Numbered from the stretch's first letter, positions 24,910-35,480 are shown. The stretch is DNA of 64,000 bases from Tissierella sp032104385 (GCF_032104385.1 NZ_DAMCHJ010000006.1:1-64000), one strand, 5' to 3'. Numbers and translations: made by a program. Notes: a model not told the origin generated them from the letters alone.

Positions 24910-27900
24910 ATGAGGGGGAAAAATCAAAGGTTTTTTATTTTAATTTTAGTATTAATAACATTGTTTACTACAACTATACCTTCTTTTGCAGAATGGCAAG
25001 GTGTGATTCCAGATTGGTGGGTATATAGATTTAATACTATTCTTTCAAAGGAATATAATCAAGTTTCTGGGGGAATGATGTCCTATAATTTAACATATGG
25101 AACAAATGATAAACATTCAACTTTAGTTCCCATGAGATTGGCAAATAATCTTAACTATGTGGGAATAGAAGATTCATCTAAATTAAATGATTATAATTTG
25201 ACCATAAAGAAAGTAGAAAGCAGAAGATATTGGACAGAAGGTATGGGCAATGTAAATGATTTTAAAGATCCGGGGGAATTAATACTTGATAATAAAAAAC
25301 ATGATTATTTCTTGCCTTATAAACATTTTTATAAATTTACATATGATAGTGGAAGAAAAATAGATAAAATACCTGTTTGGATGATGTTGATAATAGAAAG
25401 AAATTCTGAGGATAAAACTCCAAAGGAAGAGGTTCAGGATTTATGGGATGAGTTTATATCAGTCTATGAGGAGTTAGATGATTTTTCCAGAGAAATAAAG
25501 GAACAGGGACAGCCTAGAAAATCAGGGGATTATCATCCAATGCATGCTGGATTTATAGATAATATAAAAAGAGAGCTTAATGCCATAATAAATCCAGGAT
25601 GGAATGCAGACCCTAGACTGGAATATGTATATGTTTGGATAGAAAAAATGTACAATCCAAAAACCATTGATCCAAATTTAAAAAGAGAACAAATAGAAGC
25701 TCTACTTGAAACATGTTATGAGGCTATGGAATATGTTAAGGCTCATAGGGTAAATGAAGCTGAAATATTAGAAGTAAAATATGAAAATTATACTGGAATT
25801 ATAGATAAAAATAATAATAATGTAAAATTATATATTACAAGTGATACCGAAATTGATAAAGATAAATTAGAGATATTAACACCAGATTGGGTTAAAGCAA
25901 AGTTCAAATCAGGAGATTTTGAAATAGGTAAGTCAGTAGTTTATACAATTAAAGCGTTGGATGCACTTCATGAAAAATTTGAAGATGTAAAGGACTATGA
26001 TGTAAAGCAGGATTGGACTATAGAATTCATAGAAGGGGAATCCGAGCAGCTAATAAATTCTGCAAGATATACCAGCCCAGATGGAAATAAGATAGAAGCT
26101 AGTATTTCAGATGATGAGATAAATCTTAATATTCCTTTTGAAGTTGATTTAATTTCATTTCCAATAGAAATATATCATACAGCAGAAAAACTATTTTACA
26201 TAGATGAAAATAAAGAGGATATTGAATTCAAAGATGGAGATTTAATAGATGTATCTAAACCATTAGATATAAAATTAAAAACTGGAGATAAAGAAAAAAC
26301 ATACAAATTGAATGTAGTATCAAATAAGTCTGATGAAAATCAGATAACATCCTTTAAGATTAATGGTTCATTGGGAAAAATAGATCATGATAATGGGGAA
26401 ATTATAGTAACAGTACCCTTTGAAACTGATATATCTAATTTAAAGCCAAATATTAAAACAAGTTATAAATCCACCGTTTTACCACGGTCAAATGAAGTTC
26501 AAGATTTTTCTAAGGGTTCTGTAATATATACAGTGAAATCAGAGTCTGGAAAGGAAAAAACATATAGAGTCAAGGTGGAAAAAGCAGGAGCTTCTCAAGA
26601 AAAAGAAATTTTGAGTTTCAAAATAGGGACAATAGAGGGTAAGATAAAGGATAATATAATAGAAATAGAACTACCTTCTAGTATAAAACTAGATAATATT
26701 AAGCCAACTATTGAGGTATCTAAGTTTGCAGAGATATCTCCTAAAAGTGGGGAAGAAGTTGACTTTTCATCTAAGAAATTTATATATACAGTTACTGCAC
26801 AGGACGGGAGTAAAAAAGAATATATAGTAAATATACAACAAGAAGGTAGTGGAGGGGAAATAGAATTTCCAGATAAGGAATTTTATAAGAAATTAATAAC
26901 CCTTAGAGATAATATTTACAAAAGATATAAAGAAGATGCATCAGATGACTGGGAATGGATGAACATAGGATTTTATGAAGGTAGAGATAATGGGAAAGAT
27001 ATCACAAATGGAGTTGTAGACAAGTATGAAGATATTCCTAAAAGGTTTGATATATATGGAAAGATTTCCAGCTTAAATCCCAATAAGCAAACAGACCCAG
27101 ACAGATTTGTAATGACTTTAACTGCCATGGGGATCGATGCTACTGATCTTAAAAAACTTCAAAAAGATGGCAAACCATTTATGATTAAGGGAGAAGAAGT
27201 TACAGATTTAGTTGAAAGGATATATAATTTTCCTACACCTATTAAGGACACAACAGTAAATGATCAAATATTTGGTTTAATAGCACTGGATATGGGGAAT
27301 TATTCAGTTCCAGCAGATACAAGGTATTCTAGAGAGTTTATGATTGAATATATTTTAAATCATAAATATGGAACAGATGGTTTTGGTATAGATATGGTAG
27401 GTATGTTAATGCAATCATTATACCCTTATAGGGATGATCCTGTTTATGGAATAAGAGTGAAGGAAAAACTAGATGAAGGATTAGATATAATACTTGGACA
27501 TAAAGTAGTGGAAAAAGTGAATTCTATGAGAGATGATTTCCTTTTTGATGCTTGGGGTGCTGTGAATAATGAGTCTACAGCTCAAGTTATAATAGCACTT
27601 TGCTCCATGGGAATAGACCCTTATTCAGATTATAGATTTTCTAAAGGATCAAATAACAATATGATAGTTAATTGGATTAATAAATTTGCTACTAATGACT
27701 TAGATGGTTTTGGTCATGCAAATAAACAATATAATCCTATGGGTACCTATCAAGGAATGTATGCATTACAATGGTATATTAATTTTATAGAAAATGGTAA
27801 GAAACCCTATTCTCTATATAAAGATGGAGTACCATTTGAATTTGGTAAAGAGTTTAGTAAAGAGGCTAAAATAGATAAATTTGTACTTTTAGGAAAAGAG

Positions 27901-29349
27901 GCTATTATAAATCATGAAACAGGTAGTATAGTAATAGAGCTTTCCAATGAAGTATCAGATGAAGAGTTAAAAGAACAAGTTCCTATTATTAATATATCTA
28001 AAGGGGCAACTATATCTCCTGAAATAGGAGAAAAACAAGATTTTACTAAAGATATAGAATATATAGTAACTGCAGAAGATGGTAAAACAGTGAAAAAATA
28101 TATGGTAAAAGTTCAAAGGAAAGAAGGAGTAGAAAGCAGCAAAAAGGATATTATAGATGGAAAAGTAGAGGGACTTTCAAATGCTAAGATTGAAATAGAT
28201 AATCAAAATCAAAATATAAAAATAGAACTTCCAGCAGGTACTAATGAAAGTGAATTGAAAAATATCAGAATATATTTTAATCATCAAGGTGTAAATATAT
28301 CTCCAGATGAAACTGAACCTCAGGATTTTACTAATGGTACAGTTGTATATACAGTAACAGCAGAAGATGGAACTACCAGAGAATATAAAGTTCAAGTTAC
28401 TATTAAGGAGGAAGATTTATTTTGGTTTACTAAATTTGTATTAAGGGGAGTAAATGGAAATATAGATAAAAATAATAGAAAAATTCATTTAAAACTTCCC
28501 TTTGGGACTTATGTAGAAGAAATATATATAAATGAATCCAAATTTGAACCAAGTGACTCTAATACGTCAGTAAGACCGGGATTAGGACAGCCCCAGAATT
28601 ATTCTTATGAACCTAATGAAGATAAAGAAAAACCTAAGGTGTCTATAGTTCCATATCCTTTACCATCAAGTGGAACAATAGATTATGAAGTTGATATAGA
28701 ATATATATCCCCCACAGGAAATAGTAAAATTGAAGAATTTTCAGTACCAGGTGTAGAGACCAATATAAAGGGAAATACTATAGAGCTTAGATTACCAAAG
28801 GGTATAGATAAACATGATATTGAAGATTTAGTTCCTAAAATTAAGTGGACTGGAAAGACCATAGATCCAGAACCTAATAAAGAAAATAACTCCTTAAAAG
28901 GTTATTATAAGGATTATGTACTAACAGATGAAGAAGGAAATATAAATCTATACACTATAAAGATTGTGGAATCAGGTGGAGATTCCAATGGTGGCAATGA
29001 TGGGGACACAGATAAAGAGAAGGAAGAAATGAAAATTGAATCATTTAAAATAAATGGCATAGAAGGAGAAATAGATAATGTAAATGGAAAGATATATATA
29101 GAACTTCCCTATGAACTTGATTTAAGGAATTTATCTCCGACTATAAAGACATCTAAGGGAAGCAATATATATCCTGCATCAGGACAGCCATTAAACCTTA
29201 GACGTTCTGCCAGATTTACATTAAACAATGGAAAAGATATCAAAGAGTATAAATTGATTATTACAATATCTGAGCCGAAGCCAGCTACAAAACTATGGGA
29301 GTATATAGATGACTATAATGATACAGAAGATTATCAAGTTGTATATTAA
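24910..29349 (+). CDS. Giant exported protein: DUF5018/cadherin-like repeats around an alpha/alpha toroid
   Basis: 1,479 residues with a signal peptide (about 1-27). At least seven related beta-sandwich repeats begin near residues 478, 566, 987, 1085, 1176, 1274 and 1376. They share the pattern FKIxGxxGxI...IxxxLP...SPxxGexxDFS...YTVTAxDGxxKxYxV, as in DUF5018/cadherin-like beta-sandwich domains. Between repeats two and three, residues about 655-965 form an alpha-helical domain with AWGAVNNESTAQVIIALCSM and GTYQGMYALQWYINF. This is a terpenoid-cyclase/prenyltransferase-like toroid, the fold of the transcobalamin alpha domain. A near-identical motif recurs in the lipoprotein 32862-33884. No LPXTG, SLH or C-terminal helix is seen, so attachment to the cell is unclear. 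I infer a corrinoid-binding toroid displayed on a repeat stalk. Confidence 0.75.
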   Translation: MRGKNQRFFILILVLITLFTTTIPSFAEWQGVIPDWWVYRFNTILSKEYNQVSGGMMSYNLTYGTNDKHSTLVPMRLANNLNYVGIEDSSKLNDYNLTIKKVESRRYWTEGMGNVNDFKDPGELILDNKKHDYFLPYKHFYKFTYDSGRKIDKIPVWMMLIIERNSEDKTPKEEVQDLWDEFISVYEELDDFSREIKEQGQPRKSGDYHPMHAGFIDNIKRELNAIINPGWNADPRLEYVYVWIEKMYNPKTIDPNLKREQIEALLETCYEAMEYVKAHRVNEAEILEVKYENYTGIIDKNNNNVKLYITSDTEIDKDKLEILTPDWVKAKFKSGDFEIGKSVVYTIKALDALHEKFEDVKDYDVKQDWTIEFIEGESEQLINSARYTSPDGNKIEASISDDEINLNIPFEVDLISFPIEIYHTAEKLFYIDENKEDIEFKDGDLIDVSKPLDIKLKTGDKEKTYKLNVVSNKSDENQITSFKINGSLGKIDHDNGEIIVTVPFETDISNLKPNIKTSYKSTVLPRSNEVQDFSKGSVIYTVKSESGKEKTYRVKVEKAGASQEKEILSFKIGTIEGKIKDNIIEIELPSSIKLDNIKPTIEVSKFAEISPKSGEEVDFSSKKFIYTVTAQDGSKKEYIVNIQQEGSGGEIEFPDKEFYKKLITLRDNIYKRYKEDASDDWEWMNIGFYEGRDNGKDITNGVVDKYEDIPKRFDIYGKISSLNPNKQTDPDRFVMTLTAMGIDATDLKKLQKDGKPFMIKGEEVTDLVERIYNFPTPIKDTTVNDQIFGLIALDMGNYSVPADTRYSREFMIEYILNHKYGTDGFGIDMVGMLMQSLYPYRDDPVYGIRVKEKLDEGLDIILGHKVVEKVNSMRDDFLFDAWGAVNNESTAQVIIALCSMGIDPYSDYRFSKGSNNNMIVNWINKFATNDLDGFGHANKQYNPMGTYQGMYALQWYINFIENGKKPYSLYKDGVPFEFGKEFSKEAKIDKFVLLGKEAIINHETGSIVIELSNEVSDEELKEQVPIINISKGATISPEIGEKQDFTKDIEYIVTAEDGKTVKKYMVKVQRKEGVESSKKDIIDGKVEGLSNAKIEIDNQNQNIKIELPAGTNESELKNIRIYFNHQGVNISPDETEPQDFTNGTVVYTVTAEDGTTREYKVQVTIKEEDLFWFTKFVLRGVNGNIDKNNRKIHLKLPFGTYVEEIYINESKFEPSDSNTSVRPGLGQPQNYSYEPNEDKEKPKVSIVPYPLPSSGTIDYEVDIEYISPTGNSKIEEFSVPGVETNIKGNTIELRLPKGIDKHDIEDLVPKIKWTGKTIDPEPNKENNSLKGYYKDYVLTDEEGNINLYTIKIVESGGDSNGGNDGDTDKEKEEMKIESFKINGIEGEIDNVNGKIYIELPYELDLRNLSPTIKTSKGSNIYPASGQPLNLRRSARFTLNNGKDIKEYKLIITISEPKPATKLWEYIDDYNDTEDYQVVY

Positions 29350-29362
29350 AGGGGGAAGTATT

Positions 29363-32300
29363 TTGAAAAAAAGAACATTGAATAAAATTCTAGGTTTTAT
29401 ACTATTGTTTATAAGTATATTAACTGTAGGCAATGATATGGCATTTTCTGAAGGTGCTCTTAATACGGATGGTGGAAATAATCATTCCATTGAAATGGAA
29501 GAAGGACAGAATCTTACAAAACCAATAGGATTAGCAGAAACATTTGAATTATTAGATGTTAGATTGTATGATATGTTTGAAGAAGAAGAGTGGCTTTTAG
29601 AATATAAGATTAAAGATAAAGTAATTGAAATGTTTTTGTTGGAAGACAACCTACGAAATATAGAAGAGAATCTTTTTTTTCTTGAAGAGGTTAAGTTAAA
29701 AATAAAAACTCAAGGTGTAAAGAATATAACATTAATAAATAAGAATGAGAAACATAATATAGATAAGACCATTACAAAATCCTATACAGAATGGGAAGAA
29801 GGGATATTATTTCCAGAATTTGGAGTCGAATATGGAGAAGTAGATATAGAAAATCCACCTATACTTATTTTTCACACTGAAATTGGAGAGGATATTTCAT
29901 ACAAATTGAATTTTAGAGAAGGAGAATTGCCATTTAAACTTGAGATATCCCTAACTGCAGGGAATCCCTATGATAAAACTGCAACAGGAGGAATTGTCAA
30001 ATATGACGAAGACGGAGAAGAAAAATTTATTTCCTTTGGACATTATGAAATAGGGGATACAGTTACAATCAAAGCCATAGACGGAGAGAAAAGTGAATTT
30101 AAAAAATGGTGGTCAGGAAATTGGTATCAAAACCCTCCTGAAGGACATGATCCATCAAAATATATAATGCTTGAGGATTTTATAGGAGATATAACTAAGA
30201 ATGAATTGACATTTACAATAAATGAAAAGTTTAAAAACTTAAAAGATGCTGGTGGTAAAGACCGATTATCTATAATTGCAAATTTTGATACATTTAGCAA
30301 AATATATATAAATACTAGTGAGCCTACAAATAATAAGTTAATCGCAACTGTAGATAGAGATGTGGTTCCAACTGGAGAACAATTTACAATAGAAGCAAAA
30401 TCTGAAGATGAAAACTTGGTATTTGACAGGTGGGAAATGGATCCTATAATAACTGGATATCAGACTGACAATCCTAATGTGAATTTAGAGATGAATAAAT
30501 TAACACTGAATATGCCAAATTTAGCAAATTCTTATGAACTTGAAAATAGCCATAGGTTAAATGTAACAGCCCATTTTAAGGAGAGAGATAAAGAACCAGA
30601 AATTGAAAAGATAGAGCCAATAAAAATAGAAATCAGTGAAGAACTACCAAATAAAATAAGTATTGTAACAACTAACAATGAAACTGTAGAAGTAGGTGTA
30701 AAACAATGGAGGACAGAAAATATAGATCTATCACAGCCAGGAAAATATACTGTAAAAGCCCTTATAGATTGGAATTCAAAAGAGAGAGAAGTAGAGGTAA
30801 ATATAACAGTAGAAGATAAAACAGAAGAAAAACGAAAGTACACCATAAACTTCAATACCAATGGTGGAAATGCTATGCCATCTATAGAAGTAGAAGAAGG
30901 ACAAAAACTTATAAAACCAACAGACCCAACCAAAGAAGGACATAAATTCATAGGCTGGTATGAAGATTCAAATTTAACTAAGGAGTTTAGCTTTGCTACA
31001 CCAATTACTAAAGATATAACCCTATATGCAAAATGGGAAGAAGAACAATTACAAGAAATTCTAGAAATAAAATCTGTAGAATTAATAAAAGATGGGAAAA
31101 TTATTTCCAAGGGAATTATAAAAGGTAAAACAATTACCCTAGAACTTCCAGAGGGCTTTGATGAATCTATTATTGGAGGTAAACATATTCTTAAAATAAC
31201 TGGTACAGAAGGAACAAACATTTCTCAAGATAGAGGATACGATGGCTCTATAGAAGAATGGGCTACTGGTAAGGTAACCAATAGTATTATGCCAGGACAA
31301 TCAGCAAAATTTACTATATATAAAGATGATAACTCAGTGGAATATATTATAGAAATAGTAGAATCTACAGTAAAAAAATATACAGTAACCTTCAACACTA
31401 ATGGTGGCAACAATATATCATCAATAGAAGTAGAAGAAGGAGAGAAACTTATAAAACCAACAGACCCAATAAGAGAAGGATATAAATTTATATCTTGGTA
31501 TGAAGATTTAAATTTAACTAAGGAATTCAACTTTAATATAGAGATAACCAAGGATTTAACTTTATACGCAAAATGGGAAGAAGAACCAACAAAAGAATAT
31601 ACAGTAAATTTCAATACCAATGGTGGAAGTATTATAAACTCAAAGAAAGTCAAAGAAGGAGAAAAGCTTTCTAGACCATCGGATCCTACTAAAGTAAATT
31701 ATAGGTTTATGGGGTGGTATGAAGATTCAAATTTAACCAAGGTATTTAACTTTGATACACCTATTACCAAGGAAATAACTCTATATGTAAAATGGGAAAA
31801 GGTTGAAAAACCAGAACCAGAAAAACCAGCTGAAAAGAAGGATGCTAAAATCCTTAGCTTTAAATTATTAGGTATAGAGGGTTCAATTAATCATTCCACT
31901 GGGAAAATATATGTAGACCTTCCGTATAGGACAAGTTTAAAAGATTTAATACCTGTAATTATCTATTCGGAAGGGGCAACTATTTCTCCAGATATAGGAA
32001 TGGCAAAGGATTTTGAACGTACAGTAAGATATACACTATCTGGTGAGAATTTTAATTCAAAGACTTATGAAGTAGATGTTTCTATGCCAAGGGAAAAGGA
32101 ATATGAGGAGATAATCAATAGAGATTCAAATTGGTATAGAGATAGGCACAGGGATAGCCGAAGATCAAGAAGGGATGAAAAAGACTGGTATGAAATAACT
32201 CAAGAGATTAAGAAGGAAAGATTGAGAGAAGAAGAAAGAAAAACTAGAGCAGAAATTAGGAGAGATGCACTGGATGAGGTTAGTAAGATTACAGCTCAAA

Positions 32301-32815
32301 GTGAAAATATAAGGAGAGATTTATCTTTTACTCAATTCAGTGATTATATGGATATAAGATTAAATACAATTGGAATGAATGATTTATATAAAAATAAAAT
32401 TAATATTCCAGCAGGCGTATTGAAAAATCTAAAAGAATTGGAATTCGATTATTTAAAATATAGTACAGGTCTATTGGGAATAAAAATATATCCATCTATG
32501 GATAGTCCCGATGGAGTATATATAAATATAAAGCCTGCACCAAATGAGCCATATAATAATGTTCAAGCCCAGTGGTCAAAGATTAAGGGGGCTGGAAGAA
32601 TATTTGAAATTGAGACAAATTCAACAAAGGCTGGACTTTCTATAGAAATAAAATTGGAAAAACTTTTACCAGCAGAATATATAAGGGTTGTAAAATATAA
32701 TTATATGAAGAGGCAATTTGAAGATTTAGCACCTGAAAAATGGTCAATAATAGATGGATATATTCATATGCAGCAAGTATCAGGGGGAATATATGGAGTT
32801 ATTTATAAGAGATAA
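29363..32815 (+). CDS. Large exported InlB-repeat (List_Bact_rpt) surface protein
   Basis: The start is TTG 29363, seven bases after AAAGGGGG; an upstream in-frame ATG lies within the previous gene. The product has 1,150 residues. A signal peptide (about 1-30) is followed by an N-terminal beta region with a GWW-type repeat-like segment (FKKWWSGNWYQN). Three InlB B-repeats begin near residues 491, 672 and 745, each with FNTNGG, a GWYED or SWYED core and ITLYAKWEE-like end. A DUF5018-like repeat starts at about 826. An Arg/Glu-rich charged linker (about 920-980) and a beta-rich C-terminal domain (about 985-1150) complete it. A degenerate FNTNGG-like start (NTDGGNN) also appears near residue 33. 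It is likely a wall-associated scaffold for the cobalamin system; no catalytic motif is seen. Confidence 0.75.
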   Translation: MKKRTLNKILGFILLFISILTVGNDMAFSEGALNTDGGNNHSIEMEEGQNLTKPIGLAETFELLDVRLYDMFEEEEWLLEYKIKDKVIEMFLLEDNLRNIEENLFFLEEVKLKIKTQGVKNITLINKNEKHNIDKTITKSYTEWEEGILFPEFGVEYGEVDIENPPILIFHTEIGEDISYKLNFREGELPFKLEISLTAGNPYDKTATGGIVKYDEDGEEKFISFGHYEIGDTVTIKAIDGEKSEFKKWWSGNWYQNPPEGHDPSKYIMLEDFIGDITKNELTFTINEKFKNLKDAGGKDRLSIIANFDTFSKIYINTSEPTNNKLIATVDRDVVPTGEQFTIEAKSEDENLVFDRWEMDPIITGYQTDNPNVNLEMNKLTLNMPNLANSYELENSHRLNVTAHFKERDKEPEIEKIEPIKIEISEELPNKISIVTTNNETVEVGVKQWRTENIDLSQPGKYTVKALIDWNSKEREVEVNITVEDKTEEKRKYTINFNTNGGNAMPSIEVEEGQKLIKPTDPTKEGHKFIGWYEDSNLTKEFSFATPITKDITLYAKWEEEQLQEILEIKSVELIKDGKIISKGIIKGKTITLELPEGFDESIIGGKHILKITGTEGTNISQDRGYDGSIEEWATGKVTNSIMPGQSAKFTIYKDDNSVEYIIEIVESTVKKYTVTFNTNGGNNISSIEVEEGEKLIKPTDPIREGYKFISWYEDLNLTKEFNFNIEITKDLTLYAKWEEEPTKEYTVNFNTNGGSIINSKKVKEGEKLSRPSDPTKVNYRFMGWYEDSNLTKVFNFDTPITKEITLYVKWEKVEKPEPEKPAEKKDAKILSFKLLGIEGSINHSTGKIYVDLPYRTSLKDLIPVIIYSEGATISPDIGMAKDFERTVRYTLSGENFNSKTYEVDVSMPREKEYEEIINRDSNWYRDRHRDSRRSRRDEKDWYEITQEIKKERLREEERKTRAEIRRDALDEVSKITAQSENIRRDLSFTQFSDYMDIRLNTIGMNDLYKNKINIPAGVLKNLKELEFDYLKYSTGLLGIKIYPSMDSPDGVYINIKPAPNEPYNNVQAQWSKIKGAGRIFEIETNSTKAGLSIEIKLEKLLPAEYIRVVKYNYMKRQFEDLAPEKWSIIDGYIHMQQVSGGIYGVIYKR

Positions 32816-32861
32816 TTGATTAAACAGTTTATAAAATAATTAAATAAAGAAGGGGTTGTCT

Positions 32862-33884
32862 ATGTGTAAATATAAAAAGATAATTTCTATATTTATATTA
32901 TTGATTTTGTCTCTTAATCTTATTGCTTGTAATGCAACTACAGTAGTAAAGAGAGATAATAGTATAGATAGAGTTATTAAAGAAACAGCAAAGATTATGC
33001 AAGAAACAGTACCTAATCCAATAGTATCTTCTCTAGGAGGAGATTGGACTGTAATGTCTTTAGCTAGGGCAGACTTAGATATTGATAGGGATTATTTTGA
33101 AAAATATTATAATAATGTTGTAGATACTCTCAAAGAAAACCAAGGTGTTTTACATGAAAGAAAATATACGGAATACTCTAGGGTTATCCTTGGATTAACT
33201 GCAATTGGAAAGGATCCAAGAAATGTGGCAGGATATAATTTGCTTGAAAAACTGGCAGATTATGAAAAGGTCATATTCCAAGGAATAAATGGACCTACCT
33301 TCGCTTTAATAGCCTTAGATTCTAAGAATTATGAAATTCCTATAGTGGAAGATGTGGAAGTTCAAGCTACTAGGGAGATGTATCTAAACAATATTTTAGA
33401 GAGACAATTACCAGACGGAGGATTTACCATAGCTGGTGATGATTCCCCAGCTGATGCGGATATGACAGGAATGGTATTGCAAGCTTTATCTAAATACCAA
33501 GATAGACCTGAGATAAAAGAGGCCATAGATAAAGCAATTGAATGCCTATCCAAACTTCAATTAGATGATGGTGGGTATAAAAGCTGGGGAGCTGCTAATT
33601 CTGAATCCGTTGTACAGGTTATCATGGCTTTAATAGAGTTAGGCATTGACCCAAATGATAGCAGATTTATAAAGAATGATAAAACTTTATTAAATAATTT
33701 GATGACTTTTTATGTAGATGGTGGTGGGTTTATGCATATAAGAGAAGGGGAAGAGGAGAATGGAGGAGCACAAGCAGGAGTTGTAGATCCAATGGCAACT
33801 GACCAAGGAATGTATGGAATAGTAGCATATAAACGATTCATAAATAATAAAAATAGTTTCTATAATATGACTGATGTTAATTAA
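32862..33884 (+). CDS. Lipoprotein with transcobalamin alpha-like alpha/alpha toroid
   Basis: 340 residues from ATG 32862, six bases after AAGGGG (a TTG at 32856 abuts that site). A lipobox LNLIAC places the lipidated Cys at residue 23. The rest is an all-helical domain of the prenyltransferase/terpenoid-cyclase type. Repeats include YSRVILGLTAIGKDPRN, RQLPDGGFTIAGDD with DADMTGMVLQALSKY, LQLDDGGYKSWGAANSESVV and PMATDQGMYGIVAYKRF. Intrinsic factor and transcobalamin have this fold as their alpha domain, forming the floor of the corrinoid pocket. The beta-like module is encoded in the very next gene, and the ECF transporter follows. I infer that the two form a split transcobalamin that hands cobalamin to the transporter. 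Confidence 0.83.
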   Translation: MCKYKKIISIFILLILSLNLIACNATTVVKRDNSIDRVIKETAKIMQETVPNPIVSSLGGDWTVMSLARADLDIDRDYFEKYYNNVVDTLKENQGVLHERKYTEYSRVILGLTAIGKDPRNVAGYNLLEKLADYEKVIFQGINGPTFALIALDSKNYEIPIVEDVEVQATREMYLNNILERQLPDGGFTIAGDDSPADADMTGMVLQALSKYQDRPEIKEAIDKAIECLSKLQLDDGGYKSWGAANSESVVQVIMALIELGIDPNDSRFIKNDKTLLNNLMTFYVDGGGFMHIREGEEENGGAQAGVVDPMATDQGMYGIVAYKRFINNKNSFYNMTDVN

Positions 33885-33909
33885 TACAGGAATATAGGGT
33901 GGTAGGGAA

Positions 33910-34590
33910 ATGAAAAATAAAAAACTTAGGTTGGGTTTATTCATAGTATTTATATTGGTTCTTGCTTTCTTTTGGGGAGGGAACAAAGAAGTTATACCAT
34001 TGGAATCCGATGAAATAAATATACAAGATAGTAAAAATGAAAAGGAAAGAATTATAGTTAAAGATAATGAAAATAAGGATAAAAAGGATAAATATTTAAC
34101 TGACCCAATTCCTGAAGGTAAGCCAAAACCAGTAGAATGGCAAGATATAACAAAGAATACAGATAAAGAACTAAAGGCTACTTTATCTGTAACTTGTAAG
34201 TCTATATTAAATAATATGCATCTATTTAATATGGATAAACTTGAAGTATTGCCAGAAGACGGAATCATTTATGGAACTAAAACTGTGGTGTTTTATGAAG
34301 GGGAATCCGTCTTCGACCTTCTCCTAAGAGAAATGCAGGAAAATAAAATTCATATGGAATTTGTAATGACACCTATATATAACAGTCATTATATTGAGGG
34401 GATAAACAATATATATGAATTTGATTGTGGAGAGCTTAGTGGTTGGATGTATAAAGTAAATGATTGGTTTCCTAATTATGGGGCCAGTAGATATTTGCTG
34501 AAGGATGGAGATATAGTAGAATGGATATATACTTGTGACCTAGGGAGAGATATAGGCGGCAGTTTTAGTATTACAGGAGGTGAGGAATAA
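33910..34590 (+). CDS. Membrane-anchored DUF4430 (transcobalamin beta-like) protein
   Basis: 226 residues: N-terminal signal anchor (about 7-24), a charged linker (about 30-75), and a C-terminal DUF4430 module (about 85-215). Motifs are YIEGINNIYEFDCGE, SGWMYKVNDWFPNYGAS and WIYTCDLGRDIGG, closely matching those in the first gene of the locus. Cysteines at both module ends (VTCKS and YTCDLG) could form a disulfide. The stop overlaps the start of the ECF T-component gene, so its translation is coupled to the transporter. This adjacency is the strongest clue that the module works in corrinoid uptake. Confidence 0.85.
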   Translation: MKNKKLRLGLFIVFILVLAFFWGGNKEVIPLESDEINIQDSKNEKERIIVKDNENKDKKDKYLTDPIPEGKPKPVEWQDITKNTDKELKATLSVTCKSILNNMHLFNMDKLEVLPEDGIIYGTKTVVFYEGESVFDLLLREMQENKIHMEFVMTPIYNSHYIEGINNIYEFDCGELSGWMYKVNDWFPNYGASRYLLKDGDIVEWIYTCDLGRDIGGSFSITGGEE

Positions 34591-35480
34591 TGTGTGATAG
34601 TTTTTCAACATTTCATCCTATAATCAACTTCATTTACTTTACATTTATGTTAGTATTTAGTATGTTTTTCGTGCACCCAATATTTCAAGCAATAGCACTT
34701 TTTAGTTCATTTATATATTCAATAATATTGAAAGGTAAGAATGGTTTTAAGTTTAATCTTTTATATATATTACCTATGCTGTTATTTATGGCAGTTCTCA
34801 ATCCTGTTTTTAACCACGAAGGGGTTACTATATTATTTTATCTTAAAAATGGAAATCCCATTACCTTAGAATCTATAATATATGGAATTTCTGCAGCTTG
34901 TATGTTTGTAACTACAATATTATGGTTTTCCTGCTATAATGCCATAATGACATCAGACAAGTTCATTTATTTATTTGGAAGGATAATGCCTAAATTATCT
35001 TTAATATTTTCTATGGCATTACGTTTTATTCCTAGATATTCAGAGCAAATAAAGGTAATTTCAGATGCTCAAAAATGTATAGGAAGGGATATGTCTCAAG
35101 GAAACATATTAAAAAGGGCTAGAAATGGCATCAAAATATTATCTATTATGACTACATGGGCATTGGAAAATGCCATTGAAACCTCAGATTCTATGAGGGC
35201 TAGAGGATATGGATTACCAAATCGCACTAGCTTTTCAATATTTCGTTTTGATAATAGGGATAAAATAGTATTTTCCATTATATTTTGTCTATCAACAATT
35301 GTATTAGTAGGGGCTTTTAAGGGAGAAAATACAATTCGTTTTTTTCCTTCAATTAAAATTATGGAAATTACAAGTTTTAGCATTATAGTCTATATAGCTT
35401 ATTTTATTTTATGTATGATGCCTATTATTATAAATGTTCAGGAGGCAAGGAAATGGAAATATATAGAATCAAGAATTTAA
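34590..35480 (+). CDS. ECF transporter T component (EcfT/CbiQ family)
   Basis: The transmembrane coupling subunit of an energy-coupling factor importer. 296 residues with six or more hydrophobic segments and the cytoplasmic coupling motif SMRARGYGLPNRTS at about residues 200-213, which contacts the ATPases. ATG 34590 shares a base with the stop of the DUF4430 gene. Dedicated location with A and S components indicates a group I (own-subunit) ECF system rather than the shared housekeeping one. Confidence 0.9.
   Translation: MCDSFSTFHPIINFIYFTFMLVFSMFFVHPIFQAIALFSSFIYSIILKGKNGFKFNLLYILPMLLFMAVLNPVFNHEGVTILFYLKNGNPITLESIIYGISAACMFVTTILWFSCYNAIMTSDKFIYLFGRIMPKLSLIFSMALRFIPRYSEQIKVISDAQKCIGRDMSQGNILKRARNGIKILSIMTTWALENAIETSDSMRARGYGLPNRTSFSIFRFDNRDKIVFSIIFCLSTIVLVGAFKGENTIRFFPSIKIMEITSFSIIVYIAYFILCMMPIIINVQEARKWKYIESRI

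Noticed and set aside
30532..31653. Long minus-strand open frames opposite the InlB-repeat protein
   Set aside because: They mirror the repetitive codon pattern of the sense gene, lack ribosome sites and have no recognisable family.
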